Shown one piece after another: positions 18,975 to 28,154 of a DNA stretch of 64,000 nt. A model generated the notes under the pieces. The model was given only the letters and a program-made list of their open reading frames with translations, was not told where the DNA came from and made no database searches. The stretch is from positions 1,364,001 to 1,428,000 of the forward strand of contig NZ_CP157005.1 of assembly GCF_039904985.1 (NCBI RefSeq), read 5' to 3'. Each line of letters begins with the position of its first letter. Position 1 is the first letter of the stretch. The position numbers and the translations under genes were made by a program. The stretch comes from Methylomonas sp. AM2-LC (GTDB taxonomy: Bacteria > Pseudomonadota > Gammaproteobacteria > Methylococcales > Methylomonadaceae).

Positions 18975-20489
18975 ATGAATAGAATATTAAATTGGAAATG
19001 GGCGCTGTTAGCACCTATAGCAGGTCTATTGCTTACTTTATCATTTGCGCCTTATGATTATGCATTTGCTTCAATATTTTCGCTTATGTACTTATACAGA
19101 GTGTGGTCAATATATCCATTAAAATATTCTGTAATATTGGCTTATTTATTTGGATTAGGGTTGTTTGGCTCTGGTATTTGGTGGGTATATATTAGTGTAC
19201 ATGACTATGGGGGAGCTGATATAACTAGTGCTGGATTGTTAACTTTGTTATTAGTCAGTATCTGGGCTATATTTCCGGCTTTAACAGCAGTTATAGCTGT
19301 TCCGTTTTTAAAATCAACATCAGTATGGATACGCATTACTTCTATAGCTGTATTATGGGTGGCTGTTGAGTATTTTCGTGGTTACTGGTTGTTGAATGGT
19401 TTTCCATGGTTACAAATTGCTTACAGTCAGTTAGATACCCCTTTGGCCGGATTTGCACCTGTTTTGGGTGTGTATGGTGTCGGTTTTTTTTTGGCGGCAT
19501 CTGCGTTTGTCTTGGTTGAAATGTTGACCTCCCAATTGGCGGTCAGGCAAGGCATTTTGTTTTTATTACTGTGCTGGGGAGGTGGGGGAATACTTAAAAC
19601 AGTTGCCTGGACACACAGTATAGGTGCACCCATTAAAATAACCTTGGTACAAGGTAATGTTAGCCAAGAACAAAAATGGCTACCAGATCAACAAATCAAT
19701 ACTTTAAAGCGCTATCAAGAATTAACTGAACAGCATTGGCAGGATTCAAATGTGATTATTTGGCCTGAGACTGCCATCCCGGCATTTTATACACAGGTTA
19801 AAAATTTTTTTCTGGAGCCTTTGGCCGCAATAGCTCATCAGCATAATGTCGATGTGGTGGTTAGTTTGCCCAGTAGTGGAGAGGATAATGAATATTTTAA
19901 CAGTGTATTGGTTCTAGATAATCTCGATCAGTTTTACCATAAAAATCATTTACTACCATTCGGCGAGTATTTACCTTTACAACCCTTGTCTGGATGGATT
20001 CTGAATCTGGTCAATATACCTCTTGGCAGTTTTACCGCGGGTGAAGATCGGCAAATGTTACTCCGTGCCGGGGGCTATCCGTTTATTACCACAATTTGTT
20101 ATGAAGATGCCTTTGGGGAGCAGGTGACACGACAACTAACGGATGCTGCCTATATTGTCAATGTGACTAACGATGCTTGGTTCGGAGATTCTTCACAAGC
20201 CTATCAGCATATGCAGATGGCACAAATGAGAGCATTAGAAAGCGGACGTTATCTAGTAAGAGCAACGAATACCGGTGTGACCGGATTTGTCGCTCCCAAT
20301 GGCTCTATTCTGAAACAGGCTCCGTTATTTACGGCGACTACGTTGACCGATAGCATAGTGCCAATGACTGGACTTACGCCTTATGCGCGCTTTGGTGATA
20401 ATGCTGTGTTTGCACTATTGATTGCTGTGGTGTTAATAATCAATTTGTGTGCATCCAATAAATGGCAAAAAGTTCTGCAGCGAGCTTAA
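18975..20489 (+). CDS. lnt: Apolipoprotein N-acyltransferase
   Basis: Lnt adds the third acyl chain to lipoproteins in the inner membrane. The N-terminal half has about six to eight hydrophobic helices; the C-terminal half is a periplasmic nitrilase-fold domain. The catalytic residues are visible as Glu in IIWPETAIP, a Lys in the following region (FYHKNHLLPFGEYLP), and Cys in ICYEDAFGEQV. I place the start at the ATG at 18975 (504 aa), since the frame extends upstream only through a TTG. It is transcribed away from the 17373-18866 gene and converges closely on the VanZ-like gene, with a two-base gap. The window's lipoproteins ApbE and MlaA are among its likely clients. Confidence 0.95.
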   Translation: MNRILNWKWALLAPIAGLLLTLSFAPYDYAFASIFSLMYLYRVWSIYPLKYSVILAYLFGLGLFGSGIWWVYISVHDYGGADITSAGLLTLLLVSIWAIFPALTAVIAVPFLKSTSVWIRITSIAVLWVAVEYFRGYWLLNGFPWLQIAYSQLDTPLAGFAPVLGVYGVGFFLAASAFVLVEMLTSQLAVRQGILFLLLCWGGGGILKTVAWTHSIGAPIKITLVQGNVSQEQKWLPDQQINTLKRYQELTEQHWQDSNVIIWPETAIPAFYTQVKNFFLEPLAAIAHQHNVDVVVSLPSSGEDNEYFNSVLVLDNLDQFYHKNHLLPFGEYLPLQPLSGWILNLVNIPLGSFTAGEDRQMLLRAGGYPFITTICYEDAFGEQVTRQLTDAAYIVNVTNDAWFGDSSQAYQHMQMAQMRALESGRYLVRATNTGVTGFVAPNGSILKQAPLFTATTLTDSIVPMTGLTPYARFGDNAVFALLIAVVLIINLCASNKWQKVLQRA

Positions 20490-20491
20490 TA

Positions 20492-20851
20492 TTAAATCGT
20501 TTTTTTGTGCTGCCAGCCGCAGGCAATACTAGCTAATAATCCGCCAAAACTGTCAGCTAGCCAATCCATACTGCTTGGGGTTCTGCCCATAACAAAGGAT
20601 TGATGCCACTCATCTGACAGCCCATAAAGGCTACAAAAGCCAAAACTTAAAATCATAAGCAGAAGGCTATTATGCATAAAATGTCTTAATACTCGCCAGG
20701 CGCAGATACCCATAATGGCATAAGCAAGAAAATGTTGCAGTTTGTCCTCGTTTTCAAATAAATCGGTACCAGGTAACACGGATTGTGCAGATAGCCAATA
20801 AATCAAACTGCAGTAAGAAATTAAAACCAAAAAGTCTAATTGTTTGCGCAT
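20492..20851 (-). CDS. VanZ family membrane protein
   Basis: This 119-aa protein has about four hydrophobic segments. The motifs DKLQHFLAYAIMG and YGLSDEWHQSFVMGRTPSSMDWLADSFGG are typical of the VanZ-like superfamily. No biochemical function is established for the short family members; the link to teicoplanin resistance applies to a distant member only. The start is the ATG at 20851. Its stop lies two bases from the lnt stop on the other strand. Confidence 0.82.
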   Translation of the reverse strand: MRKQLDFLVLISYCSLIYWLSAQSVLPGTDLFENEDKLQHFLAYAIMGICAWRVLRHFMHNSLLLMILSFGFCSLYGLSDEWHQSFVMGRTPSSMDWLADSFGGLLASIACGWQHKKTI

Positions 20852-21090
20852 AATTATCTGTGTCTGGTTAAGAATGATAGCGGTTTTCTCTATTTTTAAC
20901 ACTATAAGTGGGGGAGATGGCGCCAGGAACGATGGCTATTTTAACGTATTTATGCAACCTGCTTCATTTTGTTCGGGGTGAGTAGCTCGATGAATTAGGT
21001 AAACAGTGATTGCGCCAAGCGAATATTGAATACTTTAGCTTAAGGTGCGCGTAGAATGAGGTACTCGCATTAGTCAATGAGGAGGTTAGT

Positions 21091-21480
21091 ATGAAAAGAA
21101 TAATAATAGCTACAGTTTTTTGTGGATTGTCAGGTATTTATAGTGGCGTTTTTGCTGATGTAAGCTTGCAATCCAATGCGGATGTGCAAGGCAGTTGGAC
21201 ATTAGACTATACCAAAAAGAACGCAACGACTGCTGAAACAATTAAACGCGAAGATAATTGGAGTTTTAGTGAAGGTAAAGTCACTATTAAACATATTCCG
21301 CGTGAAGGCACTTACTATGATCAATCACCCGTTGGTTTTGAGGTTGAAGGTGGAAAGTTAAAAATAGGGCTGTTAGGAAGACCGGATAAGTTTGATGTTT
21401 TTTCGATGCTGGAAAAAGACGATAAAACCATGGTGTTAAAAGGAAAATTTGGTGATATTTATCATTTTTCAAAAAAGTAG
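21091..21480 (+). CDS. Small secreted protein, lipocalin-like (paralogue of 40506-40895)
   Basis: This 129-aa protein has a clear signal peptide (cleavage probably after GVFA, about residue 22). The mature part contains VQGSWTLDYTKK, DNWSFSEGKVTI and a final MVLKGKFGDIYHFSKK. Its layout matches the gene at 40506: signal peptide, G(S/T)W start, a W-F-E strand, a 'K(T/M)MVLK' strand and a short basic end. Both look like small lipocalin-type beta barrels of about 105 residues, but I cannot name a family. AGGAGG precedes the ATG at ideal spacing, suggesting high expression. A strong terminator follows at 21570. Confidence 0.7.
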   Translation: MKRIIIATVFCGLSGIYSGVFADVSLQSNADVQGSWTLDYTKKNATTAETIKREDNWSFSEGKVTIKHIPREGTYYDQSPVGFEVEGGKLKIGLLGRPDKFDVFSMLEKDDKTMVLKGKFGDIYHFSKK

Positions 21481-21569
21481 TTTTAGGTGTTTTGATCTAG
21501 TTGTTTAGCCGGTTAGCATTAGTGAGTAGCTTGTTCTTTGCGTTTTTATGGAGAATGAGAAAATAAAAC

Positions 21570-21603
21570 GACTATCCAAGTGGTTTGGATAGTCTATTTT
21601 TTT
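21570..21603 (+). terminator. Intrinsic terminator
   Basis: A perfect 10-bp stem (21570-21579 with 21585-21594, loop GTGGT) is followed by a run of seven T at 21597-21603. It lies downstream of the secreted protein gene and upstream of grxD. Confidence 0.85.
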
Positions 21604-21704
21604 ACACTAAAATAAATTGATTTTTTGGAAAATACAAACATGTTTCCCTGGAAGGATTAAAGTTGATAAAATTGCTAAGCTTTTAACAAAATGGGGTGAA
21701 ATAT

Positions 21705-22031
21705 ATGACAGTTATTGAAAGAATTCAAGATCAGCTTAACCAGAATGGGGTAGTACTTTATATGAAAGGTACACCTGATTTTCCTCAGTGTGGTTTTTCC
21801 GGTCGAGTGGTACAGGTGCTTCAAGCGTGTGATGCCAAATACAAAGCCGTTAATATTTTCGACGATCCTGAGTTGCGTGAAACCTTGAAACAATATTCAA
21901 ACTGGCCTACCTATCCGCAGTTGTATATCAAAGGCGAACTAGTGGGTGGTTGTGACATTGTTATGGATTTGTACAACAAAGGAGAGCTCGCGCCCATGCT
22001 GGTAGCAGCCTATCATTCTGAGTCTGTGTAA
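21705..22031 (+). CDS. grxD: Monothiol glutaredoxin Grx4
   Basis: GrxD binds and transfers [2Fe-2S] clusters with glutathione. The protein is 108 aa with the CGFS active site (FPQCGFSGRV) and the family motif WPTYPQLYIKGELVGGCDI. I chose the ATG at 21705; a GTG at 21696 is in frame but overlaps the GGGGTG that serves as ribosome binding site. It lies tail to tail with rnt, as in E. coli where these genes are neighbours. Confidence 0.96.
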   Translation: MTVIERIQDQLNQNGVVLYMKGTPDFPQCGFSGRVVQVLQACDAKYKAVNIFDDPELRETLKQYSNWPTYPQLYIKGELVGGCDIVMDLYNKGELAPMLVAAYHSESV

Positions 22032-22081
22032 TTTATCTGGATCCAGTATCAATTGCTGATGGTAATATTCGATGATTGTGT

Positions 22082-22109
22082 GTCGGGTTAGCAACGAACC
22101 TAACCCGAC
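22082..22109. terminator. Bidirectional hairpin between grxD and rnt
   Basis: A perfect 10-bp stem (22082-22091 with 22100-22109, 8-nt loop) sits between the convergent grxD and rnt genes. No T-run follows directly on the plus strand, so it may act as a transcript-end stabiliser or an imperfect terminator. Confidence 0.6.
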
Positions 22110-22133
22110 TGAGTGGAAATAATGCCAACTCTA

Positions 22134-22766
22134 TCATAGAATTGTTTTTTCCAGTTCCGATAAGGTTTGCCAGCGATTAATAATTTGGCAGAATATCTTG
22201 GCCGTTTGCTCCGCATCGTAAAGTGCTGAATGCGCTTTATCATTGTCCCAGTCCAGTCCAGCTGCTTCGGCAATTTTTGCTAATACCGTTTGTCCAAAGG
22301 CTAAGCCGCCTAAAGTAGCAGTATCAAAGCTGCTAAAAGGATGAAAAGGGCTTCTTTTGCATTGAGTGCGTTCAATTGCAGCATTCAGGAAGTTAATGTC
22401 GAAAGAAGGGTTGTGTCCGACCAATATGGCACGTTTGCACGCATTGCGTTTAACGGCTGACCTAATGGGGGCGAATAATTTGGTTAATGCTGCACTTTCA
22501 TCGATAGCCATTCTAAAGGGATGAAAGGGGTCTATGCCAGTGAATTTTAGTGCTGCGGCATCCAACTCGGAGTTTTTAAAGGGTATAATATTACATTGAT
22601 GTTTTTCGGTAATAATCAGTCGATCCCGTTCATCAGGTTCTACAATGATGGCTGCAATTTCCAGCAGAGGGTTTTTCTTGACATTAAAACCAGCGGTTTC
22701 AATATCAATGATAACGGGTAGATAGCCTCTAAAGCGGTTTCCTAGCGGGTTTTGGCGGGTTTCCAT
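22134..22766 (-). CDS. rnt: Ribonuclease T
   Basis: RNase T trims tRNA CCA ends and matures 5S and 23S rRNA 3' ends. The protein is 210 aa, a DEDDh exonuclease. Visible catalytic motifs are IDIETAGFN (Exo I), VGHNPSFDINFL (Exo II) and HSALYDAEQTA (Exo III, with its His and Asp). The gene converges on grxD. The ATG at 22766 is close to the divergent mlaA gene, so both promoters lie in the roughly 90 bp between them. Confidence 0.96.
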   Translation of the reverse strand: METRQNPLGNRFRGYLPVIIDIETAGFNVKKNPLLEIAAIIVEPDERDRLIITEKHQCNIIPFKNSELDAAALKFTGIDPFHPFRMAIDESAALTKLFAPIRSAVKRNACKRAILVGHNPSFDINFLNAAIERTQCKRSPFHPFSSFDTATLGGLAFGQTVLAKIAEAAGLDWDNDKAHSALYDAEQTAKIFCQIINRWQTLSELEKTIL

Positions 22767-22856
22767 GAGTGTTGATAATATAAAAAAGCTCTGTTGTATG
22801 CTATGTTACGCGAGTTTTCAGTAGGTTCAAAAACTATTCAAGGTAGTCAGGTGAAT

Positions 22857-23657
22857 ATGATGCAAATTAAAAAATTAAAAAAAACAAAAATACTGTTTAC
22901 AGTAGCCGCCTTGGCATTAATAAATGGCTGTGCAACAACAACTAAAGTATCTGATCCTGCTGATCCCTGGGTGGGATGGAATCGGGGCGCTCAATCCTTT
23001 AATGACGGTTTGGATAGTTATATTGTTAAACCTGTTGCTCAAGGTTACGATACTATTATGCCGAGCTTTGCGCATAAAGGCGTCACCAATTTTTTTAGCA
23101 ATCTTGATGATATAGATGTAATTGCTAATGATGCCCTACAAGGTAAGTTTTCTCAGTCCGGTATGGATAGCGCCCGATTATTGGTTAATACCACCGTCGG
23201 TTTGGCTGGTTTTATTGATGTCGGTACACTACTGGAACTTCCCAAACACAATGAGGATTTTGATCAAACTCTAGGTTATTGGGGTGTGCCTACTGGACCT
23301 TATCTGGTTCTACCTTTTTTTGGCCCCAGTTCACCACGCGCTGTGTTTGGTTTGTTAGGCGATGCCGCATTAAATCCTATCAGTTATACAGGTATTTATT
23401 TTGGTTCAGGTTCATCTTTATCCTACGAAGTCTCTGGCGGTTTGGGGATCTTAAAAGCGATTGATACGCGTGCAAATAATTTAGGGTTGGAAAAAGTGAT
23501 CAATGAGGCCGCTGTGGATCGTTATGATTTTTTCAAAAACGCTTATATTTCCAGACGTAATTATTTGGTACATGATGGCAAGGTATCAGACGAAGATGAT
23601 GTTTTAAAATTCGAAGAGAAAAACAGTAACGGTATGGGGCCAATTAGTCCTTATTAA
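22857..23657 (+). CDS. mlaA: Outer-membrane lipoprotein MlaA (VacJ)
   Basis: MlaA extracts mislocalised phospholipids from the outer leaflet of the outer membrane and passes them to the Mla chain. The protein (266 aa from the chosen start) has a signal peptide ending ALINGC, where the Cys is lipidated. Family motifs are DPWVGWNRGAQSFND, FFSNLDDIDVIANDALQGK, and FDQTLGYWGVPTGPYLVLPFFGPSSPRA. I favour the ATG at 22857 or 22860, because AGGTG precedes them; the frame is open to 22794. The other mla genes are not in the window. Confidence 0.95.
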   Translation: MMQIKKLKKTKILFTVAALALINGCATTTKVSDPADPWVGWNRGAQSFNDGLDSYIVKPVAQGYDTIMPSFAHKGVTNFFSNLDDIDVIANDALQGKFSQSGMDSARLLVNTTVGLAGFIDVGTLLELPKHNEDFDQTLGYWGVPTGPYLVLPFFGPSSPRAVFGLLGDAALNPISYTGIYFGSGSSLSYEVSGGLGILKAIDTRANNLGLEKVINEAAVDRYDFFKNAYISRRNYLVHDGKVSDEDDVLKFEEKNSNGMGPISPY

Positions 23658-23667
23658 GTTAAGTAGT

Positions 23668-23696
23668 CAGACTTCTCCTGTAGCGGGGGAAGTCTG
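23668..23696. terminator. Hairpin between convergent mlaA and TolC-like genes
   Basis: An 11-bp stem with one G-T pair (23668-23678 with 23686-23696, 7-nt loop) lies between two convergent genes. It is a plausible shared transcript end, without a clear T-run. Confidence 0.6.
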
Positions 23697-23707
23697 GAAA
23701 CCGTCAT

Positions 23708-25033
23708 TTAGTGTCCGCTAAACCATTTATCAATTTCTTCTATATTTTCCACACTCAGTCCGCCAGACCAGACTCTAAGCATGATTAAGCTGCGAGCATA
23801 ATCGTAACAAGACTTTTGGTATTCAATATGTGCCTTGTAGACATCACGTTGCGACTCTAGTACATCAACTATCGTATTAACACCCAATTCATATCCTTGC
23901 TGCTTGGCCGCATGGGTTTTCTTGATTGCTTCCAAATGTCTTAAGGTTGAATCTATTTTGGATTCACCCGAGGACGCATTTAAAAATGCACTACGGGTTT
24001 GGCGTTCAATTTCGCGTTTTAGCTTTTCAAATTCCTGTAAAACAATTTGCCTTTTTGCCGAAGCTTCATGGTAACCCGCTTCGACCCTGCCACCTTCATA
24101 AATAGGTACATTGACTAGCAAATTAACACTACTGACTTGATAGCCATTGCCCGTTGGTGAAATTTGCCGGTTATCGAAGCTTTGGTCGGAATAGGTTTCG
24201 ATGGCTTGTAATGACAGAACGGGTAGGTGATCAGCTCTACTGGCTGCCATATTGTGTTCTGCTGAATCCAGGGCGGCGTGAAGAGCGTATAAGCCGGGAT
24301 TGGAATTGATGGCATCGCTGATCCATTGCTCGACATTGTTTGGTGCCTTTGGAAATAATTGCACAGATAATAGATCAAGATTGGTAGGTAAGATGCCGGA
24401 AATTTCACGTAACTGCTCTAAAGATATGGCCTTTTCATTTTCGGCTTCTATTATCTGAGTAGCCAATTGTTCGTGATAAGCTTGGACTTCATAAAGATCC
24501 GTGATTTTTACCATTTGTCGTTTTTGCATTTCTGTAAGACGTTTGACTTGCATGTCAACCGCATTTTTCTCTTCTTGCAAATAGGAGATTTTATCGACAG
24601 CTTCAAGAGTGAGTAAGTAACGATCCAACAATTCGCCAGAGAGTTCTAGGCGATAAGCATCTTGTTCCGCAGTTGCTTGTCTAGTGCTATCCTCAGCACT
24701 TCGATAGCGCAGAAAGGTGGCTAAATCAAATAAAGCTTGTCTGGCTTGTACGACACCACGCAAACCAGGGTAGTTTTGTACGCCTGTCGAGATAGAGTTG
24801 TATTGGTTTTTGGAGTAACTACCATTGGCTGTGATTTGGGGGAGCAGTTTACTGAAGGCTAAATCTTCCCGGGCTTTGGTTTGATCAATAATAAATTGTT
24901 TACTGAGAATGGTTGGGTTATTGGTGATGGCTTGTTGGTATAACTCTAACAAAACACCAGCCTTTGTGTGATGACTTGTCAAAGTTAACACTAACACACT
25001 TAATAGTTTTAGTCGGAATGCGTTGCGTAGCAT
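23708..25033 (-). CDS. TolC-like outer membrane protein of type I secretion
   Basis: This protein (441 aa from the chosen start) belongs to the TolC/outer membrane efflux family, forming the trans-periplasmic channel. It has a signal peptide (LLSVLVLTLTSHHTKA) and then LLELYQQAITNNPTILSKQF, the usual TolC start. Two repeated helical halves follow, with VNVPIYEGGRVEAGYHEA typical of the second half. I use the ATG at 25033, which sits just after the HlyD-like gene's stop and has GAGG upstream. The order ABC, adaptor, channel on one strand is a standard type I secretion operon. Confidence 0.9.
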   Translation of the reverse strand: MLRNAFRLKLLSVLVLTLTSHHTKAGVLLELYQQAITNNPTILSKQFIIDQTKAREDLAFSKLLPQITANGSYSKNQYNSISTGVQNYPGLRGVVQARQALFDLATFLRYRSAEDSTRQATAEQDAYRLELSGELLDRYLLTLEAVDKISYLQEEKNAVDMQVKRLTEMQKRQMVKITDLYEVQAYHEQLATQIIEAENEKAISLEQLREISGILPTNLDLLSVQLFPKAPNNVEQWISDAINSNPGLYALHAALDSAEHNMAASRADHLPVLSLQAIETYSDQSFDNRQISPTGNGYQVSSVNLLVNVPIYEGGRVEAGYHEASAKRQIVLQEFEKLKREIERQTRSAFLNASSGESKIDSTLRHLEAIKKTHAAKQQGYELGVNTIVDVLESQRDVYKAHIEYQKSCYDYARSLIMLRVWSGGLSVENIEEIDKWFSGH

Positions 25034-25040
25034 ACGAAGC

Positions 25041-26369
25041 TCAATCCTCTGTAAACGAATGGGCAATACTATCTTTTAAAGGTGCCGCTAAATACTGAAA
25101 CATTGTGCGTTCGCCGGTATGAATCATTACATCGGCGGGCATACCCGGTAAAAGTTTTAGTTCAGATTTTAACAAGGTTTGTAATCCGTTAGAGCTAATA
25201 GCAATTCGTGACAGAAAATAAGGTTCGGCGTTGGCAACATGTTCGTCAGTTAGACGATCAGCCGATATAAATATCAACGTACCGTCAATTTTGGGGGTAG
25301 TTCTGGTTTTAAAAGCGCTAAAGCGAATTTCTGCTGTTTGGCCAATATGGACTCGATCAATATCCATCGGCGTAATGCGGGCTTCTACAATCAAGTTTTC
25401 TCCTTGAGGGACAATATCTAATAACTTGCCACCGGGTTGGATAACTGCGCCAATGGTATGTACCGTTAGTCCCATGATCATGCCAGCAACAGGTGCTTTG
25501 ATGATGGTTCGGATGACTGTATCCTGTAAAGATTGAATGCGTTCACGTAATTCAAATAAGTTTGCTTGCACTTCGCTCAATTCTTTGGCGACATCACGTT
25601 GCATATCTTTAGTTAATTGCACAATTTTCAGCTCAGTTTCTGCTTTTTGCTGACTTGTTTCCGCAATCCCGGATACCAGTTCTCCCAGTTTTCCTTCTGA
25701 TTGTGATAGATTACGTTGAAATTCTCGGACTTTTTGCTTTTCGGAGTAACCCAGGTTAACCAGTGCATTGTAATCATTGACCTCATCCTGAAAAGATTGA
25801 ATCAATTGTTTTTGGCTTTTACGCTGGACTTCTAAGCCAGTAATGCGCGAATCAAATTGCTCAATCTGGCGTCTATACAAACCAATTTCACCTTCAAAAG
25901 CCTTTTTCTGTACACTAAATGTATGGTTTTGTACCTGCATGGCTTCCTTAGCCCGGTTATCATCCTTATTGATAATTAATGTGTCTGGATAGTTGATTTC
26001 TGTTGCAAAGTTTTGTTGAGCAAGTAAACGCGCTTCTTTAGCTAAAGCAATATAAAATTGCCCATTCAAAATTTCTAGTTGTGCTTTAGGTTGTGTGTCA
26101 TCCAGCACAATGAGTACTTGTCCTTGTTCTACATTGTCACCATCTTTACTCATAATGCTTTTAACGATACCGCCTTCAAGATGTTGAACAGTTTTGCTAT
26201 AGCTTTCTACGGCTACAATGCCAGGTGCTAGTGCGGCGCTACTTAAAGGTGCTATTGCAGCCCATAGCCCAAAGCCGCCAAAAACAATAATAATGATAAG
26301 GATGCCAATGTGGCGAAAACGCCGTTCATCAGTATTTTCAATGCTAACAAGAGGTTTGTTATCAGACAT
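25041..26369 (-). CDS. HlyD-family periplasmic adaptor of type I secretion
   Basis: This 442-aa membrane fusion protein has one N-terminal transmembrane helix (about residues 20-42), followed by a lipoyl/barrel-sandwich start, ALAPGIVAVESYSKTVQHLEG. Long coiled-coil hairpins occupy about residues 95-290, and the lipoyl half returns with IIKAPVAGMIMGLTVHTIGAV. The C-terminal beta-barrel includes LLPGMPADVMI. It joins the inner-membrane ABC exporter to the TolC-like channel. It is most like the PrtE/AprE/HasE subgroup, as expected beside a PrtD-type ABC protein. Confidence 0.92.
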   Translation of the reverse strand: MSDNKPLVSIENTDERRFRHIGILIIIIVFGGFGLWAAIAPLSSAALAPGIVAVESYSKTVQHLEGGIVKSIMSKDGDNVEQGQVLIVLDDTQPKAQLEILNGQFYIALAKEARLLAQQNFATEINYPDTLIINKDDNRAKEAMQVQNHTFSVQKKAFEGEIGLYRRQIEQFDSRITGLEVQRKSQKQLIQSFQDEVNDYNALVNLGYSEKQKVREFQRNLSQSEGKLGELVSGIAETSQQKAETELKIVQLTKDMQRDVAKELSEVQANLFELRERIQSLQDTVIRTIIKAPVAGMIMGLTVHTIGAVIQPGGKLLDIVPQGENLIVEARITPMDIDRVHIGQTAEIRFSAFKTRTTPKIDGTLIFISADRLTDEHVANAEPYFLSRIAISSNGLQTLLKSELKLLPGMPADVMIHTGERTMFQYLAAPLKDSIAHSFTED

Positions 26370-26429
26370 GATAGCCAGTAGTATTAAGAAGTTGGTAAAG
26401 AATTGGTTGCTGAGGCTAATGACATAGGG

Positions 26430-28154
26430 CTAGGCTTTTTGCTCAACTGGTTTTTGGGGTTGTTGTTGAAGGGCGGCTAGTACATCTTCTTTAAACCCAA
26501 AATGCATAATTTCACCATTTGCCAGAATTAAAATATAGTCCATTTGGGCTAGGATATTACTTCTGTGGGTGATAATAATGACTGTACGGCCAGTTTGCTT
26601 TAAATATTGCAAAGTGCGCTGTAAGGCCATTTCACCTTCCTGATCAAGGTTTGAATTAGGCTCGTCCAGTAAAAAAACCTTCGGTTCTCCGTAGAGTGCC
26701 CGTGCCAATCCAAGGCGCTGGCGCTGTCCAGCAGATAAGCTATAGCCACTGCCTTCAATGCGAGTATTATAAGCTTCTGGTAAGTGTAATATCATGTCAT
26801 GGATGCCAGCGTGTTTGGCCGCAGCAACTACTTTTTCTGGATCTACGATTCCAAAACGTGCAATATTTTCACCGATGCTGCCATCCAGTAACTCCACGTC
26901 TTGCGGTAAATAGCCAATGGCATTGCCTAATTGTGATTTATTCCATTGCCGAACCTCGGCTCCATCGAAGCGTACTGCTCCTTCGCTTGGTGCATAAATA
27001 CCTAGTAATGCTCTTATCAGTGTTGATTTTCCTGCGGCGCTGGGGCCAACAATGGCCAGATGTGAACCTGCTGGAATGGCAAAATTAATGCCTTTAATCA
27101 CTGGAACTGATAAACCGGGTGGAATAATGACGCAATTTTCTACCCGTATTTCGCCTACTAGCGGAGGCAGTAACATGGGTTCTTCGTTATTAGGTAGGTT
27201 GAATAACAATTTATCCAGACGATGATAGGCGTCACGTGCCATTAGTACACTGCGCCATTGAGCAATAATTTGATCAATTGGTGCCAGAGCGCGTCCCATC
27301 AAAATTGAGCCGGCTACGACCAGGCCAGGGGTTATTTCTCGGTGGATGGAGAGATAAGCGCCCAAACCTAAAATTAAAGACTGAATGCTAAGGCGGTAAA
27401 ATTTAGATAGCGCGGTAATCAAGCCACCTTTAGCATTGGCACGAAGTTGCAGGTCTAAATGTTGGTTTTGTCTTTGTCGCCAGCGTTCTCTTACCTGTGG
27501 CAGCATGCCCATGGCATCGATGACTTCGGCGTTACGTAAATTGGCTTGTGTCATTTGCTGAGCCGCAATCGATTCTTTAGACGCATTTTCCAGATCATCT
27601 TTAGTTGCATATTCGTTCCAGACGGCAAAGCCGGTTAATATTAATGCCGAAATAATCGCGGTCAGGCCAAAATATGGATGGAACAGAAATAGCAAAACAA
27701 TAAAAATAGGTAGCCAAGGGGCGTCGAAAAATGCAAATAAACCCGGTCCAGTTAGAAACTGTCTTACCATCTGTAAATCGGTCAAGGGCTGTGCGGTCAT
27801 GCCTTTTCCGGAGGTTAAACTTTGGCTAAACAAGGCATTATAAATGCGGCTGTTGAGTAAGTTGTCCAGTTTGTTGCCGGTCACATTCATAATCTGTGAA
27901 CGTGTCCATTCCAATCCTCCCATGACCATTAATAAAAACAGGGTAATTAGGGTGAGCATTAGCAGGGTTGATTCACTACTGGATGCCATGACCCGGTCAT
28001 ACACTTGCAGCATATATATCGAAGGAATGAGTAACAGTAAGTTTATAAATAGACTGAATATACCTACTGAAATAAAGGCAGATTTGCAAAGCAGTAGCGC
28101 TTGCTTAATTTCTGATTGTGGTTTGGATAGATTGCTGTCAGTAGTATTGACCAT
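26430..28154 (-). CDS. Type I secretion ABC exporter (PrtD/AprD/HasD type)
   Basis: This 574-aa half-transporter has an N-terminal membrane domain with about six helices (residues 20-300) and a C-terminal ATPase. The Walker A is GPSAAGKST, the signature LSAGQRQRLGLARAL, and the Walker B VFLLDEPNSNLD. It lacks an N-terminal C39 peptidase-like domain, as in the PrtD/HasD group, which exports proteins with uncleaved C-terminal signals. It is followed by the adaptor and channel genes and preceded, 635 bp upstream, by the probable substrate gene. Confidence 0.93.
   Translation of the reverse strand: MVNTTDSNLSKPQSEIKQALLLCKSAFISVGIFSLFINLLLLIPSIYMLQVYDRVMASSSESTLLMLTLITLFLLMVMGGLEWTRSQIMNVTGNKLDNLLNSRIYNALFSQSLTSGKGMTAQPLTDLQMVRQFLTGPGLFAFFDAPWLPIFIVLLFLFHPYFGLTAIISALILTGFAVWNEYATKDDLENASKESIAAQQMTQANLRNAEVIDAMGMLPQVRERWRQRQNQHLDLQLRANAKGGLITALSKFYRLSIQSLILGLGAYLSIHREITPGLVVAGSILMGRALAPIDQIIAQWRSVLMARDAYHRLDKLLFNLPNNEEPMLLPPLVGEIRVENCVIIPPGLSVPVIKGINFAIPAGSHLAIVGPSAAGKSTLIRALLGIYAPSEGAVRFDGAEVRQWNKSQLGNAIGYLPQDVELLDGSIGENIARFGIVDPEKVVAAAKHAGIHDMILHLPEAYNTRIEGSGYSLSAGQRQRLGLARALYGEPKVFLLDEPNSNLDQEGEMALQRTLQYLKQTGRTVIIITHRSNILAQMDYILILANGEIMHFGFKEDVLAALQQQPQKPVEQKA

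Noticed and set aside
26696..27088. 130-codon plus-strand frame opposite the ABC exporter
   Set aside because: It overlaps the Walker A and signature regions of a clear ATPase gene.
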